A stretch of DNA of 64,000 nucleotides, taken from the NCBI RefSeq assembly GCF_900021175.1, contig NZ_FCOP01000011.1:620001-684000 (forward strand), read 5' to 3'. The notes under the pieces were generated by a model, which saw only the letters and a list, made by a program, of their open reading frames with translations, had not been told where the DNA came from and ran no database searches. The position numbers and the translations under genes were made by a program. Positions within the stretch are counted from its first letter, which is position 1. Each line of letters begins with the position of its first letter. Source of the stretch: Pseudenterobacter timonensis (GTDB lineage: Bacteria; Pseudomonadota; Gammaproteobacteria; Enterobacterales; Enterobacteriaceae). Below are positions 1-11,871 of the stretch, piece by piece.

Positions 1-78
1 GTTGCTGCTACCGTTCGTGAAGGCCGTTCCCAGGATCTGGCTTCTCAGGCGGAAGAAAGCTTCGTAGAAGCTGAATAA
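1..78 (+). CDS. rpsB: 30S ribosomal protein S2, C-terminal end (partial)
   Basis: Only the last 25 codons are inside the window, followed by the stop TAA at 76-78. The reading frame gives an acidic tail (ending SQAEESFVEAE) that matches the end of enterobacterial S2, a protein of the small ribosomal subunit. It sits directly upstream of tsf, as in E. coli, where the two form one operon. A hairpin with a T-run lies between them (116-140). The start of the gene is outside the window, so nothing can be said about its promoter. Confidence 0.93.
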   Translation, partial: VAATVREGRSQDLASQAEESFVEAE

Positions 79-115
79 TAAGGTTTAAGCCCTTATTTAG
101 TACCGTGTATGGATA

Positions 116-140
116 GGGGCCTCTTAGCGGCCCCTTTTTT
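116..140 (+). terminator. Terminator/attenuator between rpsB and tsf
   Basis: A six-base-pair GC stem (GGGGCC at 116-121 with GGCCCC at 129-134) has a seven-base loop and is followed by six T residues. It has the shape of an intrinsic terminator. Since rpsB and tsf are normally co-transcribed, it probably acts as a partial terminator that lowers tsf transcription relative to rpsB. Confidence 0.75.
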
Positions 141-196
141 CAATTCAAACTGTCTGGCCGATGACCGGGCAGTTCACACCTCCCGAGGATTTTAGA

Positions 197-1048
197 ATGG
201 CTGAAATTACCGCTTCCCTGGTAAAAGAGCTGCGCGAACGTACTGGCGCAGGCATGATGGATTGCAAAAAAGCGCTGACCGAAGCGAACGGCGACATCGA
301 GCTGGCAATCGAAAACATGCGTAAGTCTGGTGCGATCAAAGCGGCGAAAAAAGCAGGCAACGTTGCTGCTGACGGCGTGATCATCACTAAGATTAACGGT
401 AACTACGGTATCATCCTGGAAGTTAACTGCCAGACCGACTTCGTTGCTAAAGATGCTGGTTTCCAGGCATTCGCTAACAAAGTTCTGGATGCAGCCGTTG
501 CGGGTAAAATCACTGACGTTGAAGTGCTGAAAGCGCAGTTCGAAGAAGAGCGCGTTGCGCTGGTTGCTAAAATCGGTGAGAACATCAACATCCGTCGCGT
601 AGCTTCCCTGGAAGGCGACGTTCTGGGCTCTTACCAGCACGGCGCGCGTATCGGCGTTCTGGTTGCGGCTAAAGGCGCTGACGAAGAGCTGGTTAAACAG
701 CTGGCTATGCACATCGCTGCAAGCAAGCCGGAATTTGTTAAGCCGGAAGATGTGTCTGCTGAAGTGGTAGAAAAAGAGTACCAGGTTCAGCTGGACATCG
801 CCATGCAGTCCGGTAAGCCGAAAGAGATCGCAGAGAAAATGGTTGAAGGCCGCATGAAGAAATTCACCGGCGAAGTTTCTCTGACCGGCCAGCCGTTCGT
901 TATGGACCCGAGCAAATCTGTTGCTCAGCTGCTGAAAGAGCACAACGCTGATGTAACTGGCTTCATCCGCTTCGAAGTGGGCGAAGGCATCGAAAAAGTT
1001 GAGACTGACTTCGCAGCAGAAGTTGCTGCCATGTCCAAGCAGTCTTAA
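197..1048 (+). CDS. tsf: Elongation factor Ts
   Basis: EF-Ts is the guanine-nucleotide exchange factor that regenerates EF-Tu-GTP during translation elongation in the cytoplasm. The 283-residue product has the usual family length in enterobacteria. It begins [20 protein letters not shown], the N-terminal UBA-like domain, and carries the TDFVAKD segment of the core domain near residues 80-86. An in-frame ATG at 161 would add 12 residues. I chose 197 because the protein then matches family length and AGGATTTTAG lies just upstream as a ribosome binding site. It follows rpsB and is closed by a strong hairpin at 1061-1085. Confidence 0.97.
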   Translation: MAEITASLVKELRERTGAGMMDCKKALTEANGDIELAIENMRKSGAIKAAKKAGNVAADGVIITKINGNYGIILEVNCQTDFVAKDAGFQAFANKVLDAAVAGKITDVEVLKAQFEEERVALVAKIGENINIRRVASLEGDVLGSYQHGARIGVLVAAKGADEELVKQLAMHIAASKPEFVKPEDVSAEVVEKEYQVQLDIAMQSGKPKEIAEKMVEGRMKKFTGEVSLTGQPFVMDPSKSVAQLLKEHNADVTGFIRFEVGEGIEKVETDFAAEVAAMSKQS

Positions 1049-1057
1049 TAAATGAAA

Positions 1058-1085
1058 AGGAGCCGCCTGAGGGCGGCTTCTTTTT
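1058..1085 (+). terminator. Intrinsic terminator of tsf
   Basis: AGCCGCC at 1061-1067 pairs with GGCGGCT at 1072-1078 across a four-base loop, followed by TCTTTTT. It is a compact intrinsic terminator that separates rpsB-tsf from pyrH. Confidence 0.85.
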
Positions 1086-1198
1086 GTGCCCCTCATGTAA
1101 AAATCAGACGGACTCCAGGAGTCCTGGTGCTGGTAAGCGACATAGTATGTCGTCAGAATTAACCCCATCTTAATCGTTGACAGTCTCAGGAAAGAAAC

Positions 1199-1924
1199 AT
1201 GGCTACCAATGCAAAACCCGTGTACAAACGCATTCTGCTTAAGCTGAGTGGCGAAGCGCTGCAGGGAGCGGAAGGCTTCGGTATTGACGCAAGCATTCTT
1301 GATCGCATGGCACAGGAAATCAAAGAACTGGTTGAACTGGGCATTCAGGTTGGCGTAGTCATTGGCGGTGGTAACCTTTTCCGTGGCGCAGGTCTGGCGA
1401 AAGCGGGTATGAATCGCGTTGTGGGCGACCACATGGGCATGCTGGCTACCGTGATGAACGGCCTGGCGATGCGTGATGCGCTTCATCGCGCCTATGTGAA
1501 CGCCCGCCTGATGTCCGCTATTCCGCTGAATGGCGTGTGCGATAACTACAGCTGGGCTGAAGCGATCAGCCTGCTGCGTAACAACCGCGTGGTGATCCTC
1601 TCCGCCGGTACGGGTAATCCGTTCTTTACTACCGATTCCGCAGCCTGCCTGCGCGGGATCGAGATCGAAGCTGACGTCGTACTGAAGGCCACGAAGGTGG
1701 ATGGCGTGTTTACCGCCGATCCGGCAAAAGATCCTTCCGCTACCATGTACGATCAGCTGACCTACAGCGAAGTGCTGGATAAAGAGCTGAAAGTGATGGA
1801 TCTTGCCGCCTTCACGCTGGCTCGCGACCATAAATTGCCAATTCGCGTATTCAATATGAATAAGCCGGGCGCGCTGCGCCGCGTGGTAATGGGCGAAAAA
1901 GAGGGCACGCTGATTACGGAATAA
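1199..1924 (+). CDS. pyrH: UMP kinase
   Basis: PyrH phosphorylates UMP to UDP with ATP, the committed step from UMP to the other pyrimidine nucleotides, as a cytoplasmic hexamer of the amino-acid-kinase fold. The 241-residue product matches the E. coli length. The phosphate-binding glycines are visible in [11 protein letters not shown] (about residues 53-63), and the later substrate-binding region [11 protein letters not shown] (about 137-147) is intact. The ATG at 1199 is preceded by AGGAAAG. It has its own gap upstream (150 bases after tsf) and precedes frr, the conserved order tsf-pyrH-frr. Confidence 0.97.
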   Translation: MATNAKPVYKRILLKLSGEALQGAEGFGIDASILDRMAQEIKELVELGIQVGVVIGGGNLFRGAGLAKAGMNRVVGDHMGMLATVMNGLAMRDALHRAYVNARLMSAIPLNGVCDNYSWAEAISLLRNNRVVILSAGTGNPFFTTDSAACLRGIEIEADVVLKATKVDGVFTADPAKDPSATMYDQLTYSEVLDKELKVMDLAAFTLARDHKLPIRVFNMNKPGALRRVVMGEKEGTLITE

Positions 1925-1943
1925 TTTCCGTCAGCGATAAATA

Positions 1944-2048
1944 CAGGTAAGATTCCGTTCTAATTGTAGTGGTACCTTACCTGGACGCGCCTTTGGCGTT
2001 GCCATGAATTAAACGCGACTATACTTAGCACAGCCCCGCGGCTGTGCT
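1944..2048 (+). promoter_or_regulatory. Hairpin-rich leader between pyrH and frr
   Basis: Three potential hairpins lie in this gap. CAGGTAAG at 1944-1951 is complementary to CTTACCTG at 1976-1983. A short CGCC/GGCG stem lies near 1987-1998. AGCACAGCC at 2027-2035 pairs perfectly with GGCTGTGCT at 2040-2048. None is followed by a T-run. TATACT at 2020-2025 could be a -10 element for frr, with TTGCCA at 1999-2004 as a poorly spaced (15-base) -35. The structures are visible in the sequence; the regulatory role is inferred. Confidence 0.4.
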
Positions 2049-2090
2049 GGCGGATAGTCTGCCTGAGACAAGCTTTCAAGGATTCGTAAC

Positions 2091-2648
2091 GTGATTAACG
2101 ACATCAGAAAAGACGCTGAAGTACGCATGGAAAAATGCGTAGAAGCGTTCAAAAACCAAATCAGCAAAGTGCGTACTGGCCGCGCTTCCCCAAGCCTGCT
2201 GGATGGCATCGTCGTGGAATACTACGGTACGCCGACGCCGCTGCGTCAGCTGGCTAACGTTACCGTGGAAGATACCCGTACGCTGAAAATCAACGTATTC
2301 GACCGCTCTATGGGGCCGGCCGTTGAGAAAGCGATTATGGCGTCCGACCTGGGTCTGAACCCAAGCTCCGCGGGCACCGATATCCGCGTTCCGCTGCCGC
2401 CGCTGACCGAAGAGCGCCGTAAAGATCTGATCAAAGTTGTGCGTGGCGAAGCAGAGCAGGGACGTGTTTCCGTACGTAACGTACGTCGCGATGCGAACGA
2501 TAAGGTCAAGGCGCTGCTGAAAGAGAAAGAGATCAGCGAAGATGACGATCGTCGTTCTCAGGACGAGGTACAGAAGCTGACCGACGCGGCAATCAAGAAA
2601 ATTGATGCGGCGCTGGCAGACAAAGAAGCGGAACTGATGCAGTTCTGA
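2091..2648 (+). CDS. frr: Ribosome recycling factor
   Basis: RRF splits the post-termination ribosome together with EF-G. The 185-residue product is the usual length. It has the family's two-part layout: a long three-helix bundle (about residues 1-30 and 105-185) and a small beta domain (about 31-104) containing [15 protein letters not shown]. The start is GTG at 2091, as I recall for E. coli, preceded by AAGGA. It lies downstream of pyrH and is followed by a terminator before dxr. Confidence 0.97.
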   Translation: MINDIRKDAEVRMEKCVEAFKNQISKVRTGRASPSLLDGIVVEYYGTPTPLRQLANVTVEDTRTLKINVFDRSMGPAVEKAIMASDLGLNPSSAGTDIRVPLPPLTEERRKDLIKVVRGEAEQGRVSVRNVRRDANDKVKALLKEKEISEDDDRRSQDEVQKLTDAAIKKIDAALADKEAELMQF

Positions 2649-2667
2649 TTCTCTTCGTATATGGATA

Positions 2668-2715
2668 AACGCCGTTCAGGGGGCCACTGCGCCTTGCTGG
2701 CGGCGTTTTGCTTTT
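2668..2715 (+). terminator. Likely terminator of frr
   Basis: AACGCCG at 2668-2674 pairs with CGGCGTT at 2701-2707 over a 26-base loop, followed by TTGCTTTT. The long loop makes it weaker than a classic terminator, but it is the only candidate between frr and dxr. Confidence 0.5.
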
Positions 2716-2738
2716 ATCTGGTCTAACGTGGGCATTTC

Positions 2739-3938
2739 ATGAAGCATTTAACTCTTCTCGGCTCAACCGGCTCTATCGGTTGCAGCACTCTCGACGTTGT
2801 TCGCCACAATCCTGAACACTATACGGTAACCGCGCTGGTAGCCGGAAAAAACGTGGAGCGCATGGTGGAGCAGTGTCTGGAGTTCACTCCCCGCTATGCG
2901 GTGATGGACGATGAGGAAAGCGCGCGCACGCTTAAATCGCAACTGGCCCAGCAGGGAAGCCGGACAGAGGTGATGAGCGGACAGCAGGCAGCCTGCGAGA
3001 TGGCTGCCCTGGATGAGGTGGATCAGGTGATGGCGGCAATCGTCGGGGCGGCAGGGCTTCTGCCGACGCTTGCCGCTATTGACGCCGGTAAAGATGTGCT
3101 GCTGGCGAATAAAGAGTCGCTGGTGACCTGCGGACGGCTATTTATGGAAGCTGTAAAGCAGCGCGGCGCGCGTCTTTTACCGGTCGATAGCGAGCACAAC
3201 GCGATTTTTCAGAGTTTACCGCAACCTTTTCAGGAAAACCTGGGGTACGCTGACCTGGAGCAGAATGGCGTGGTATCTATTCTGCTTACCGGGTCTGGTG
3301 GCCCGTTTCGCGAGACGCCGCTGTCTGAACTGAGCGCGATGACGCCGGATCAAGCCTGTCGTCATCCGAACTGGTCAATGGGACGCAAAATCTCCGTTGA
3401 CTCCGCCACCATGATGAATAAAGGTCTGGAATACATTGAAGCCCGCTGGCTCTTTAATGCGTCGGCGAAACAGATGGAAGTGCTGATTCACCCGCAATCG
3501 GTGATCCACTCCATGGTGCGCTATCAGGATGGCAGCGTGCTTGCGCAATTGGGCGAACCGGATATGCGCACCCCCATCGCGCATGCGATGGCCTGGCCGA
3601 AGCGCGTTATCTCTGGTGCAAAACCGCTCGATTTCTGCAAGCTAAGCGCGCTGACCTTCTGCGAGCCGGATTACGATCGTTACCCGTGCCTGCGTCTGGC
3701 GATGGAAGCCTTTGAAAAAGGGCAGGCGGCGACCACCGCCCTGAATGCGGCTAATGAAATTAGCGTGGAGGCCTTCCTGAATCAGCAGATTCGCTTTACG
3801 GATATCGCCGCGCTGAATCTCGCCGTTCTTGAGGCGATGGATTTGCGCGAGCCGCAAAGCGTGGAAGCCGTACTGGCGGTTGATGCGCAGGCGCGTGCCG
3901 AAGCCCGTCAACGAGTGATGCGTATCGCAAGCTGGTGA
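2739..3938 (+). CDS. dxr: 1-deoxy-D-xylulose 5-phosphate reductoisomerase
   Basis: Dxr (IspC) converts DXP to 2-C-methyl-D-erythritol 4-phosphate with NADPH and a divalent metal, the second step of the MEP isoprenoid pathway. It is the target of fosmidomycin. The 399-residue product has the N-terminal NADPH motif GSTGSIG (about residues 7-13), the metal site [11 protein letters not shown] (about 148-158) and the flexible loop with HPNWSMG (about 209-215). It feeds the neighbouring uppS, which polymerises the resulting isoprenoid units. A terminator follows at 4038. Confidence 0.97.
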   Translation: MKHLTLLGSTGSIGCSTLDVVRHNPEHYTVTALVAGKNVERMVEQCLEFTPRYAVMDDEESARTLKSQLAQQGSRTEVMSGQQAACEMAALDEVDQVMAAIVGAAGLLPTLAAIDAGKDVLLANKESLVTCGRLFMEAVKQRGARLLPVDSEHNAIFQSLPQPFQENLGYADLEQNGVVSILLTGSGGPFRETPLSELSAMTPDQACRHPNWSMGRKISVDSATMMNKGLEYIEARWLFNASAKQMEVLIHPQSVIHSMVRYQDGSVLAQLGEPDMRTPIAHAMAWPKRVISGAKPLDFCKLSALTFCEPDYDRYPCLRLAMEAFEKGQAATTALNAANEISVEAFLNQQIRFTDIAALNLAVLEAMDLREPQSVEAVLAVDAQARAEARQRVMRIASW

Positions 3939-3965
3939 TATTACCGCCACCAGTCGTCGTGCTAT

Positions 3966-3994
3966 TTGTTAGCGTAGGGCTTCAGTGATATAGT
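3966..3994 (+). promoter_or_regulatory. Predicted sigma-70 promoter in the dxr-uppS gap
   Basis: TTGTTA (3966-3971) and TATAGT (3989-3994) are separated by 17 bases, a good match to a sigma-70 promoter. Transcription would start near 4001. An intrinsic terminator lies only about 40-60 bases downstream, so the product would be a very short RNA unless polymerase reads through into uppS. Confidence 0.55.
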
Positions 3995-4000
3995 CTGCGC

Positions 4001-4063
4001 CACCTGATCGCAGGTATTTGACTTTCAGTGGTCAGGTAAGCCGTGGTTTGACACGGCTTTTTT
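4001..4063 (+). ncRNA. Candidate short RNA between dxr and uppS
   Basis: The segment begins at the predicted start point of the promoter at 3966-3994. It can form a 5' hairpin (ACCTG at 4002-4006 with CAGGT at 4011-4015) and ends at an intrinsic terminator. This is the layout of a small RNA gene of about 63 nucleotides. An equally simple reading is a leader attenuator for uppS. No target or homologue is recognised. Confidence 0.3.
4038..4063 (+). terminator. Intrinsic terminator between dxr and uppS
   Basis: AAGCCGTG (4038-4045) pairs perfectly with CACGGCTT (4052-4059) around a six-base loop and runs into TTTT. It would end dxr transcripts and any RNA started at the internal promoter at 3966-3994. 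Confidence 0.85.
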
Positions 4064-4123
4064 ATGTAAAGGCTTCAGTATTCCTGAGTACCGTTAAATC
4101 CTTTCAGGGACTAAAAACGCGTT

Positions 4124-4882
4124 ATGCTGTCTGCGAACCAACCAATAAGCGATAACTTGCCAGCTCATGGCTGCCGCCATGTAGCAATCATCATGGATGG
4201 CAATGGCCGCTGGGCGAAAAGACAAGGGAAGATCAGAGCCTTTGGGCATAAAGCGGGGGCGAAATCCGTTCGCCGCGCCGTCTCTTTTGCCGCGAATAAC
4301 GGGATTGACGCGTTAACGCTCTATGCTTTCAGCAGTGAAAACTGGAATCGACCCGCGCAGGAAGTAACTGCGTTGATGGAGCTGTTCGTGTGGGCGCTCG
4401 ATAGCGAGGTGAAAAGCCTGCACCGCCACAACGTCCGTCTGCGCATTATCGGCGATACCAGTCGATTTAACTCGCGTTTGCAGGAACGTATTCGTAAAGC
4501 GGAAGCGCTGACCGCCGGTAATACCGGCCTGACGCTGAATATCGCGGCGAACTACGGCGGACGCTGGGATATTATCCAGGGCGTTCGGCATCTGGCCGAA
4601 CAGGTTCAGGAAGGGTTGTTAACTCCCGACCAGATTGATGAAGAGGCGCTGAACCGGCAAATCTGCATGAATGAGCTGGCGCCGGTGGATTTGGTAATTA
4701 GGACAGGGGGAGAGCATCGCATCAGTAATTTTTTGCTTTGGCAAATTGCCTATGCCGAACTTTACTTTACAGATGTTCTTTGGCCCGATTTTGATGAACA
4801 AGACTTTGAAGGTGCGCTGCATGCCTTTGCCAATCGAGAGCGCCGTTTCGGCGGCACCGAGCCAGGTGGCGACAAAGCCTGA
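4124..4882 (+). CDS. uppS: Undecaprenyl diphosphate synthase (cis-prenyltransferase)
   Basis: UppS (IspU) adds eight isopentenyl units in cis to farnesyl diphosphate, making the C55 lipid carrier for peptidoglycan, O-antigen and related polymers. The 252-residue product carries the catalytic [13 protein letters not shown] segment (Asp25 as the metal-binding residue). The C-terminal [20 protein letters not shown] segment (about residues 193-212) is also present. It heads the run uppS-cdsA-rseP-bamA and ends 12 bases before cdsA. The ATG at 4124 gives the family length; the upstream AGGGA is a modest ribosome binding site. Confidence 0.97.
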   Translation: MLSANQPISDNLPAHGCRHVAIIMDGNGRWAKRQGKIRAFGHKAGAKSVRRAVSFAANNGIDALTLYAFSSENWNRPAQEVTALMELFVWALDSEVKSLHRHNVRLRIIGDTSRFNSRLQERIRKAEALTAGNTGLTLNIAANYGGRWDIIQGVRHLAEQVQEGLLTPDQIDEEALNRQICMNELAPVDLVIRTGGEHRISNFLLWQIAYAELYFTDVLWPDFDEQDFEGALHAFANRERRFGGTEPGGDKA

Positions 4883-4894
4883 TGGGGGTAGCTT

Positions 4895-5752
4895 TTGCTG
4901 AAGTATCGCCTGATTTCCGCTTTTGTATTAATACCCATCGTTATCGCGGCGCTCTTTTTGCTGCCTCCGGTGGGATTCGCCATTGTCACGCTGGTGGTCT
5001 GTATGCTCGCCGCCTGGGAATGGGGACAGCTTAGCGGCTTTACCTCGCGTACGCAGCGGGTTTGGCTGGCGGTACTCTGTGGCCTGCTGCTGGCGGTGAT
5101 GCTTTTTGCGCTGCCGGAATATCATCACGATATTCATCAGCCAATGGTGGCGGGCTCCCTTTGGGCCTCTTTAGGCTGGTGGGTTGCCGCACTGCTGCTG
5201 GTCCTGTTCTACCCCGGCTCGGCGGCTCTCTGGCGTAATTCGAAAACGCTGCGCCTGATCTTTGGTCTGCTGACCATTATTCCCTTCTTCTGGGGCATGG
5301 TTGCGCTGCGCGCCTGGCATTATGACGATAACCACTACAGCGGCGCATTATGGCTCCTCTATGTCATGATCCTTGTCTGGGGCGCGGATTCCGGCGCCTA
5401 TATGTTCGGCAAACTGTTTGGTAAACATAAGCTGGCACCAAAAGTCTCCCCGGGGAAAACCTGGCAGGGCTTTATCGGCGGTCTGTTCACGGCGGCGATT
5501 ATCTCCTGGGGATATGGCGTTTGGGCAAATCTGAATGTCGCGCCGTCGATACTGCTGGTATGCTCTATTTTTGCCGCACTCGCCTCGGTGCTGGGCGATT
5601 TGACCGAGAGTATGTTTAAGCGCGAAGCAGGGATTAAAGATAGCGGTCACCTTATTCCGGGTCATGGCGGTATACTGGACCGCATTGATAGCCTTACGGC
5701 GGCGGTGCCAGTGTTTGCATGCCTGCTGCTGCTGGTATTTGGGACGATTTAA
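4895..5752 (+). CDS. cdsA: Phosphatidate cytidylyltransferase (CDP-diglyceride synthase)
   Basis: CdsA makes CDP-diacylglycerol from phosphatidate and CTP, the branch point of phospholipid synthesis, in the inner membrane. The 285-residue product has several hydrophobic segments from residue 5 onward. It ends with the family signature [20 protein letters not shown] and GILDRID (about residues 244-270). The start is TTG at 4895, which I also recall for E. coli cdsA, with GGGGGTAG upstream. It is 12 bases from uppS and 11 bases from the rseP start. Confidence 0.96.
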   Translation: MLKYRLISAFVLIPIVIAALFLLPPVGFAIVTLVVCMLAAWEWGQLSGFTSRTQRVWLAVLCGLLLAVMLFALPEYHHDIHQPMVAGSLWASLGWWVAALLLVLFYPGSAALWRNSKTLRLIFGLLTIIPFFWGMVALRAWHYDDNHYSGALWLLYVMILVWGADSGAYMFGKLFGKHKLAPKVSPGKTWQGFIGGLFTAAIISWGYGVWANLNVAPSILLVCSIFAALASVLGDLTESMFKREAGIKDSGHLIPGHGGILDRIDSLTAAVPVFACLLLLVFGTI

Positions 5753-5763
5753 CGGAAGGATAT

Positions 5764-7116
5764 ATGCTGAGCATTCTCTGGAATCTGGCTGCGTTTATTG
5801 TTGCATTAGGTGTTCTGATCACCGTGCATGAGTTTGGCCATTTCTGGGTTGCTCGGCGCTGCGGCGTGCGGGTGGAGCGTTTCTCCATCGGTTTTGGCAA
5901 GGGGCTCTGGAAACGCACTGACCGCCACGGTACCGAGTTTGTTATCGCCCTTATCCCTCTGGGCGGTTATGTCAAAATGCTGGATGAGCGCGTCGAGCCC
6001 GTCGCGCCTGAAATGCGTCACTACGCTTTTAACAATAAAACCGTCGGCCAGCGTGCCGCCATCATCGCCGCCGGTCCGGTTGCAAACTTCATTTTCGCTA
6101 TTTTCGCCTACTGGCTGGTGTTTATCATCGGTGTCCCTGGCGTTCGTCCGGTTGTCGGTGAGATTACCCCCAACTCCATCGCGGCCAGTGCGCAAATTAC
6201 GCCAGGCATGGAACTAAAAGCGGTTGATGGCATCGAAACCCCAGACTGGGATGCCGTGCGTTTGCAGCTGGTGGCGAAAATCGGCGACGCGCAGACAAAA
6301 GTGAGCGTTGCCCCCTTTGGTTCCGACCAGCAGCAGGAAAAAGTGCTGGATCTGCGCCACTGGGCATTTGAGCCCGACAAAGACGATCCGATTGCCTCTC
6401 TGGGGATTCGTCCGCGCGGTGCGCAAATCGATCCGGTGTTAGCTGAAGTGCAGAATGATTCGGCTGCGCATAAAGCAGGTTTGCAAGCGGGCGACAGGAT
6501 CGTTAAAGTCGATGGTCAGCCGTTAACAGAGTGGATGACCTTTGTTACGCTAGTACGCGATAATCCAGGCAAACCTCTGGCCCTGGAGATCGAACGGCAG
6601 GGGAGTGCGGTTGTCCTAACGCTGACCCCGGATTCCAGGTCAGTCGGTGGAAGAGCACAAGGTTTTGCAGGCGTTGTTCCAGAAGTGGTTCCGCTGCCTG
6701 ATGAGTACAAAACAATACGCCAGTATGGGCCGTTCAGCGCCATTCTTGAAGCCACGGATAAAACCTGGCAACTGATGAAGCTGACGGTCAACATGTTGGG
6801 GAAATTGATTACCGGTGACGTAAAACTGAACAACCTCAGTGGGCCTATCTCGATCGCTCAGGGGGCTGGGATGTCAGCGGAGTTCGGGGTGATCTACTAT
6901 CTCATGTTCCTTGCGCTCATTAGCGTGAACCTGGGAATAATCAACCTGTTTCCGCTTCCTGTCTTAGACGGGGGTCATCTGCTCTTTTTAGCAATCGAAA
7001 AGCTAAAAGGCAGACCGGTATCCGAGCGAGTTCAAGACTTTAGCTATCGCATCGGCTCGATTTTGCTGGTGCTGCTAATGGGGCTTGCACTTTTCAATGA
7101 TTTCTCTCGGTTGTAA
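5764..7116 (+). CDS. rseP: Site-2 protease RseP (sigma-E regulator)
   Basis: RseP is an inner-membrane zinc metalloprotease. It cuts the anti-sigma factor RseA after DegS, which releases sigma-E under envelope stress, and it also clears signal-peptide remnants. The 450-residue product has the zinc motif HEFGH at residues 22-26 in the first membrane helix, and two PDZ domains between about residues 110 and 310. The third zinc ligand lies in [13 protein letters not shown] near residues 394-406. I chose ATG 5764, preceded by AAGGA, over an in-frame ATG 15 codons upstream that lies inside cdsA. Its product controls a regulon that includes the adjacent bamA/skp functions. Confidence 0.96.
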   Translation: MLSILWNLAAFIVALGVLITVHEFGHFWVARRCGVRVERFSIGFGKGLWKRTDRHGTEFVIALIPLGGYVKMLDERVEPVAPEMRHYAFNNKTVGQRAAIIAAGPVANFIFAIFAYWLVFIIGVPGVRPVVGEITPNSIAASAQITPGMELKAVDGIETPDWDAVRLQLVAKIGDAQTKVSVAPFGSDQQQEKVLDLRHWAFEPDKDDPIASLGIRPRGAQIDPVLAEVQNDSAAHKAGLQAGDRIVKVDGQPLTEWMTFVTLVRDNPGKPLALEIERQGSAVVLTLTPDSRSVGGRAQGFAGVVPEVVPLPDEYKTIRQYGPFSAILEATDKTWQLMKLTVNMLGKLITGDVKLNNLSGPISIAQGAGMSAEFGVIYYLMFLALISVNLGIINLFPLPVLDGGHLLFLAIEKLKGRPVSERVQDFSYRIGSILLVLLMGLALFNDFSRL

Positions 7117-7129
7117 GAGAGTTAGTTAG

Positions 7130-9556
<2,427 letters not shown>

Positions 9557-9600
9557 TTGCCTGCCGCAAAGGAATGCTTTAGTAGTGTAGCGCTGACAAC

Positions 9601-9624
9601 AGGCGATCCCTCTGGCGATCGCCT
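9601..9624 (+). other. Hairpin in the bamA-skp gap
   Basis: AGGCGATC (9601-9608) is perfectly complementary to GATCGCCT (9617-9624). No T-run follows, so it may slow or protect RNA rather than end transcription between bamA and skp. A second small stem (GGTACC with GGTGCC) follows at about 9640-9655. Confidence 0.4.
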
Positions 9625-9678
9625 TGCCACGCAAAGAACGGTACCTTCTGGTGCCAATGGGATGGTAAGGAGTTAATT

Positions 9679-10173
9679 GTGAAAAATTGGTTATTAGCTG
9701 CGGGTCTCGGTTTAGCGATGGCAACCTCCGCTCAGGCAGCAGACAAGATTGCAATCGTTAACATGGGTAGCCTGTTCCAGCAGGTAGCGCAGAAAACCGG
9801 CGTTTCCGCAAAAATGGAAAGTGAATTTAAAAGCCGCGCCAGCGAACTGCAGCGTATGGAAGGCGATCTGCAAAGCAAAATGCAGCGTCTGCAGCGTGAT
9901 GGTTCTACCATGAAGGCGAGCGAACGCAGCAAGCTGGAAAAAGATGTGATGGCACAGCGCCAGACTTTCTCTCAGAAAGCGCAGGCTTTCGAGCAGGATC
10001 GTCAGCGTCGTTCCAACGAAGAACGCGGCAAGCTGGTTACTCGTATCCAGACTGCAGTGAAAAAAGTGGCAGCTGACGAAGACATCGATCTGGTCGTTGA
10101 TGCTAACGCTGTTGCCTTCAACAGCAGCGACGTGAAAGATATCACTGCTGATGTACTGAAACAGGTTAAATAA
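9679..10173 (+). CDS. skp: Periplasmic chaperone Skp
   Basis: Skp is a trimeric 'jellyfish' chaperone that holds unfolded outer-membrane proteins in the periplasm and delivers them to BamA. The 164-residue precursor has a signal peptide ending TSAQA (cleavage near residue 20-21). It then has a conserved trimer core ([14 protein letters not shown]) and long charged coiled-coil tentacles in the middle. It is three residues longer than the 161 I recall for E. coli; the extra residues lie in the tentacle near [17 protein letters not shown]. The start is GTG at 9679 with AAGGAG upstream. lpxD starts three bases after its stop. Confidence 0.96.
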   Translation: MKNWLLAAGLGLAMATSAQAADKIAIVNMGSLFQQVAQKTGVSAKMESEFKSRASELQRMEGDLQSKMQRLQRDGSTMKASERSKLEKDVMAQRQTFSQKAQAFEQDRQRRSNEERGKLVTRIQTAVKKVAADEDIDLVVDANAVAFNSSDVKDITADVLKQVK

Positions 10174-10176
10174 GTA

Positions 10177-11202
10177 ATGCCTTCTATTCGACTGGCTGAT
10201 CTCGCTCAGCAGTTGGATGCAGAATTACACGGTGATGGCGATATCGTCATCACCGGTGTTGCGTCCATGCAATCTGCTAAAGCAGGCAACATTACCTTCA
10301 TGGTAAGCCCGAAGTACCGTGAACACCTGGCCCAGTGTCAGGCGTCTGCTGTCGTTCTGACGCAGGACGATCTTCCGTTCGCCACGGGTAGCGCGCTGGT
10401 AGTGAAAAATCCCTACCTGACCTACGCCCGTATGGCACAAATTCTTGATACCACGCCGCAGCCGGCGCAAAACATTGCGGCCAGCGCCGTGATTGACCCG
10501 ACGGCGAAGCTGGGTAACAACGTGGCAATCGGCCCCAACGCGGTAATTGAATCGGACGTTATCCTTGGCGATAACGTCGTGATTGGCGCGGGTTGCTTCG
10601 TGGGTAAAAAAACGAAAATCGGCGCAGGCTCTCGTCTTTGGGCCAACGTTACGATCTATCACGAGATTGAAATCGGCGAACAGTGTCTGATTCAGTCCGG
10701 CACCGTCATTGGCGCGGATGGATTTGGCTATGCCAACGATCGCGGCAACTGGGTGAAGATCCCGCAGCTGGGCCGCGTTATTATTGGCGATCGCGTTGAG
10801 ATCGGCGCCAGTACCACGATCGACCGCGGGGCGCTCGACGATACGATCATTGGTAACGGTGTAATCATCGATAATCAGTGCCAGATTGCACATAACGTTG
10901 TGATTGGCGACAATACCGCAGTTGCGGGCGGCGTGATCATGGCGGGTAGCCTGAAAATTGGCCGCTATTGCATGATCGGTGGCGCCAGCGTGATTAACGG
11001 GCATATGGAAATATGCGACAAAGTCACGGTGACGGGCATGGGTATGGTGATGCGTCCTATCACCGAACCGGGTGTCTACTCCTCCGGCATTCCGCTGCAA
11101 CCGAACAAAGTTTGGCGTAAAACCGCAGCACTGGTGATGAATATTGATGATATGAGCAAGCGACTCAAGGCGATTGAGCGCAAGATCGATCAGCAAGATT
11201 AA
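10177..11202 (+). CDS. lpxD: UDP-3-O-(3-hydroxymyristoyl)glucosamine N-acyltransferase
   Basis: LpxD adds the second 3-hydroxyacyl chain (from acyl-ACP) to UDP-3-O-acyl-glucosamine, the third step of lipid A synthesis. The 341-residue product has an N-terminal uridine-binding domain (about residues 1-100), a left-handed beta-helix of hexapeptide repeats (about 105-300, for example [20 protein letters not shown]) and a C-terminal helix. The conserved catalytic His region [12 protein letters not shown] is present (about 235-246). It starts three bases after skp, so the two are almost certainly translated from one message. Confidence 0.97.
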   Translation: MPSIRLADLAQQLDAELHGDGDIVITGVASMQSAKAGNITFMVSPKYREHLAQCQASAVVLTQDDLPFATGSALVVKNPYLTYARMAQILDTTPQPAQNIAASAVIDPTAKLGNNVAIGPNAVIESDVILGDNVVIGAGCFVGKKTKIGAGSRLWANVTIYHEIEIGEQCLIQSGTVIGADGFGYANDRGNWVKIPQLGRVIIGDRVEIGASTTIDRGALDDTIIGNGVIIDNQCQIAHNVVIGDNTAVAGGVIMAGSLKIGRYCMIGGASVINGHMEICDKVTVTGMGMVMRPITEPGVYSSGIPLQPNKVWRKTAALVMNIDDMSKRLKAIERKIDQQD

Positions 11203-11253
11203 GCTTCATCTTTACGTCTTTTTCCGGCCTGTCGGCTTTTTTATGCAAATTCA

Positions 11254-11346
11254 TTCGAGCCGCATCGACGCGGTGAGCAAAGAACCTCCGGAAACACGGA
11301 AGTGGATGTCAACGGGGTTTCTGAGTAGCCAACGCGGCGGCTCGAA
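11254..11346 (+). repeat. Structured inverted-repeat element in the lpxD-fabZ gap
   Basis: The outer arms TTCGAGCCGC (11254-11263) and GCGGCTCGAA (11337-11346) are perfect 10-base inverted repeats 73 bases apart. Nested inside, AGAACCTCCG (11281-11290) pairs with CGGGGTTTCT (11313-11322) with a single mismatch and one wobble. Together they could make one long interrupted stem within the 210-base gap, 66 bases before the fabZ start. It could be a cis-acting leader RNA, a small RNA or a small mobile repeat; the sequence does not decide. Confidence 0.5.
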
Positions 11347-11412
11347 GGATGACGTGTAAACCGGCGGGCCGTGTTATTATTGCTATTTAGTACATTTGAC
11401 AGGAAGAGTATT

Positions 11413-11868
11413 TTGACTACTGACACTCATACTCTGCATATTGAAGAGATTTTAGAGCTTCTGCCGCACCGTTTTCCGTTTTTGCTGGTCGATCGTGTGC
11501 TGGACTTTGAAGAAGGTCGTTTTCTGCGCGCAGTGAAAAATGTTTCCGTAAATGAGCCTTTTTTCCAGGGACATTTTCCGGGCAAACCCATTTTTCCGGG
11601 CGTATTGATCCTGGAAGCGATGGCTCAGGCCACCGGTATCCTCGCGTTTAAAAGCGTGGGCAAACTGGAGCCAGGTGAACTTTACTACTTCGCAGGTATT
11701 GATGAAGCGCGCTTTAAGCGCCCTGTCGTACCAGGCGACCAGATGATTATGGAAGTCACCTTTGAAAAAACGCGTCGCGGCCTGACTCGCTTCAAAGGCG
11801 TTGCTCTGGTTGACGGCAAAGTTGTTTGCGAAGCGACTATGATGTGTGCGCGTAGCCGGGAGGCCTGA
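11413..11868 (+). CDS. fabZ: 3-hydroxyacyl-[ACP] dehydratase FabZ
   Basis: FabZ dehydrates (3R)-hydroxyacyl-ACP during fatty acid elongation and competes with LpxA for 3-hydroxymyristoyl-ACP, linking fatty acid and lipid A synthesis. The 151-residue hot-dog-fold protein has the catalytic His54 in [15 protein letters not shown] and Glu68 in LILEAMAQ. I use TTG at 11413 (reading [13 protein letters not shown]), with AGGAAGAG upstream. This gives the same length and start codon type I recall for E. coli; an in-frame ATG at 11371 would add 14 non-conserved residues. lpxA follows after three bases. Confidence 0.96.
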   Translation: MTTDTHTLHIEEILELLPHRFPFLLVDRVLDFEEGRFLRAVKNVSVNEPFFQGHFPGKPIFPGVLILEAMAQATGILAFKSVGKLEPGELYYFAGIDEARFKRPVVPGDQMIMEVTFEKTRRGLTRFKGVALVDGKVVCEATMMCARSREA

Positions 11869-11871
11869 TAC

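Noticed and set aside
140..1831. 563-codon open frame on the minus strand
   Set aside because: It is antisense to tsf and pyrH, has the His/Phe/Asn-rich composition of a frame opposite highly expressed genes, and shows no recognisable domain.
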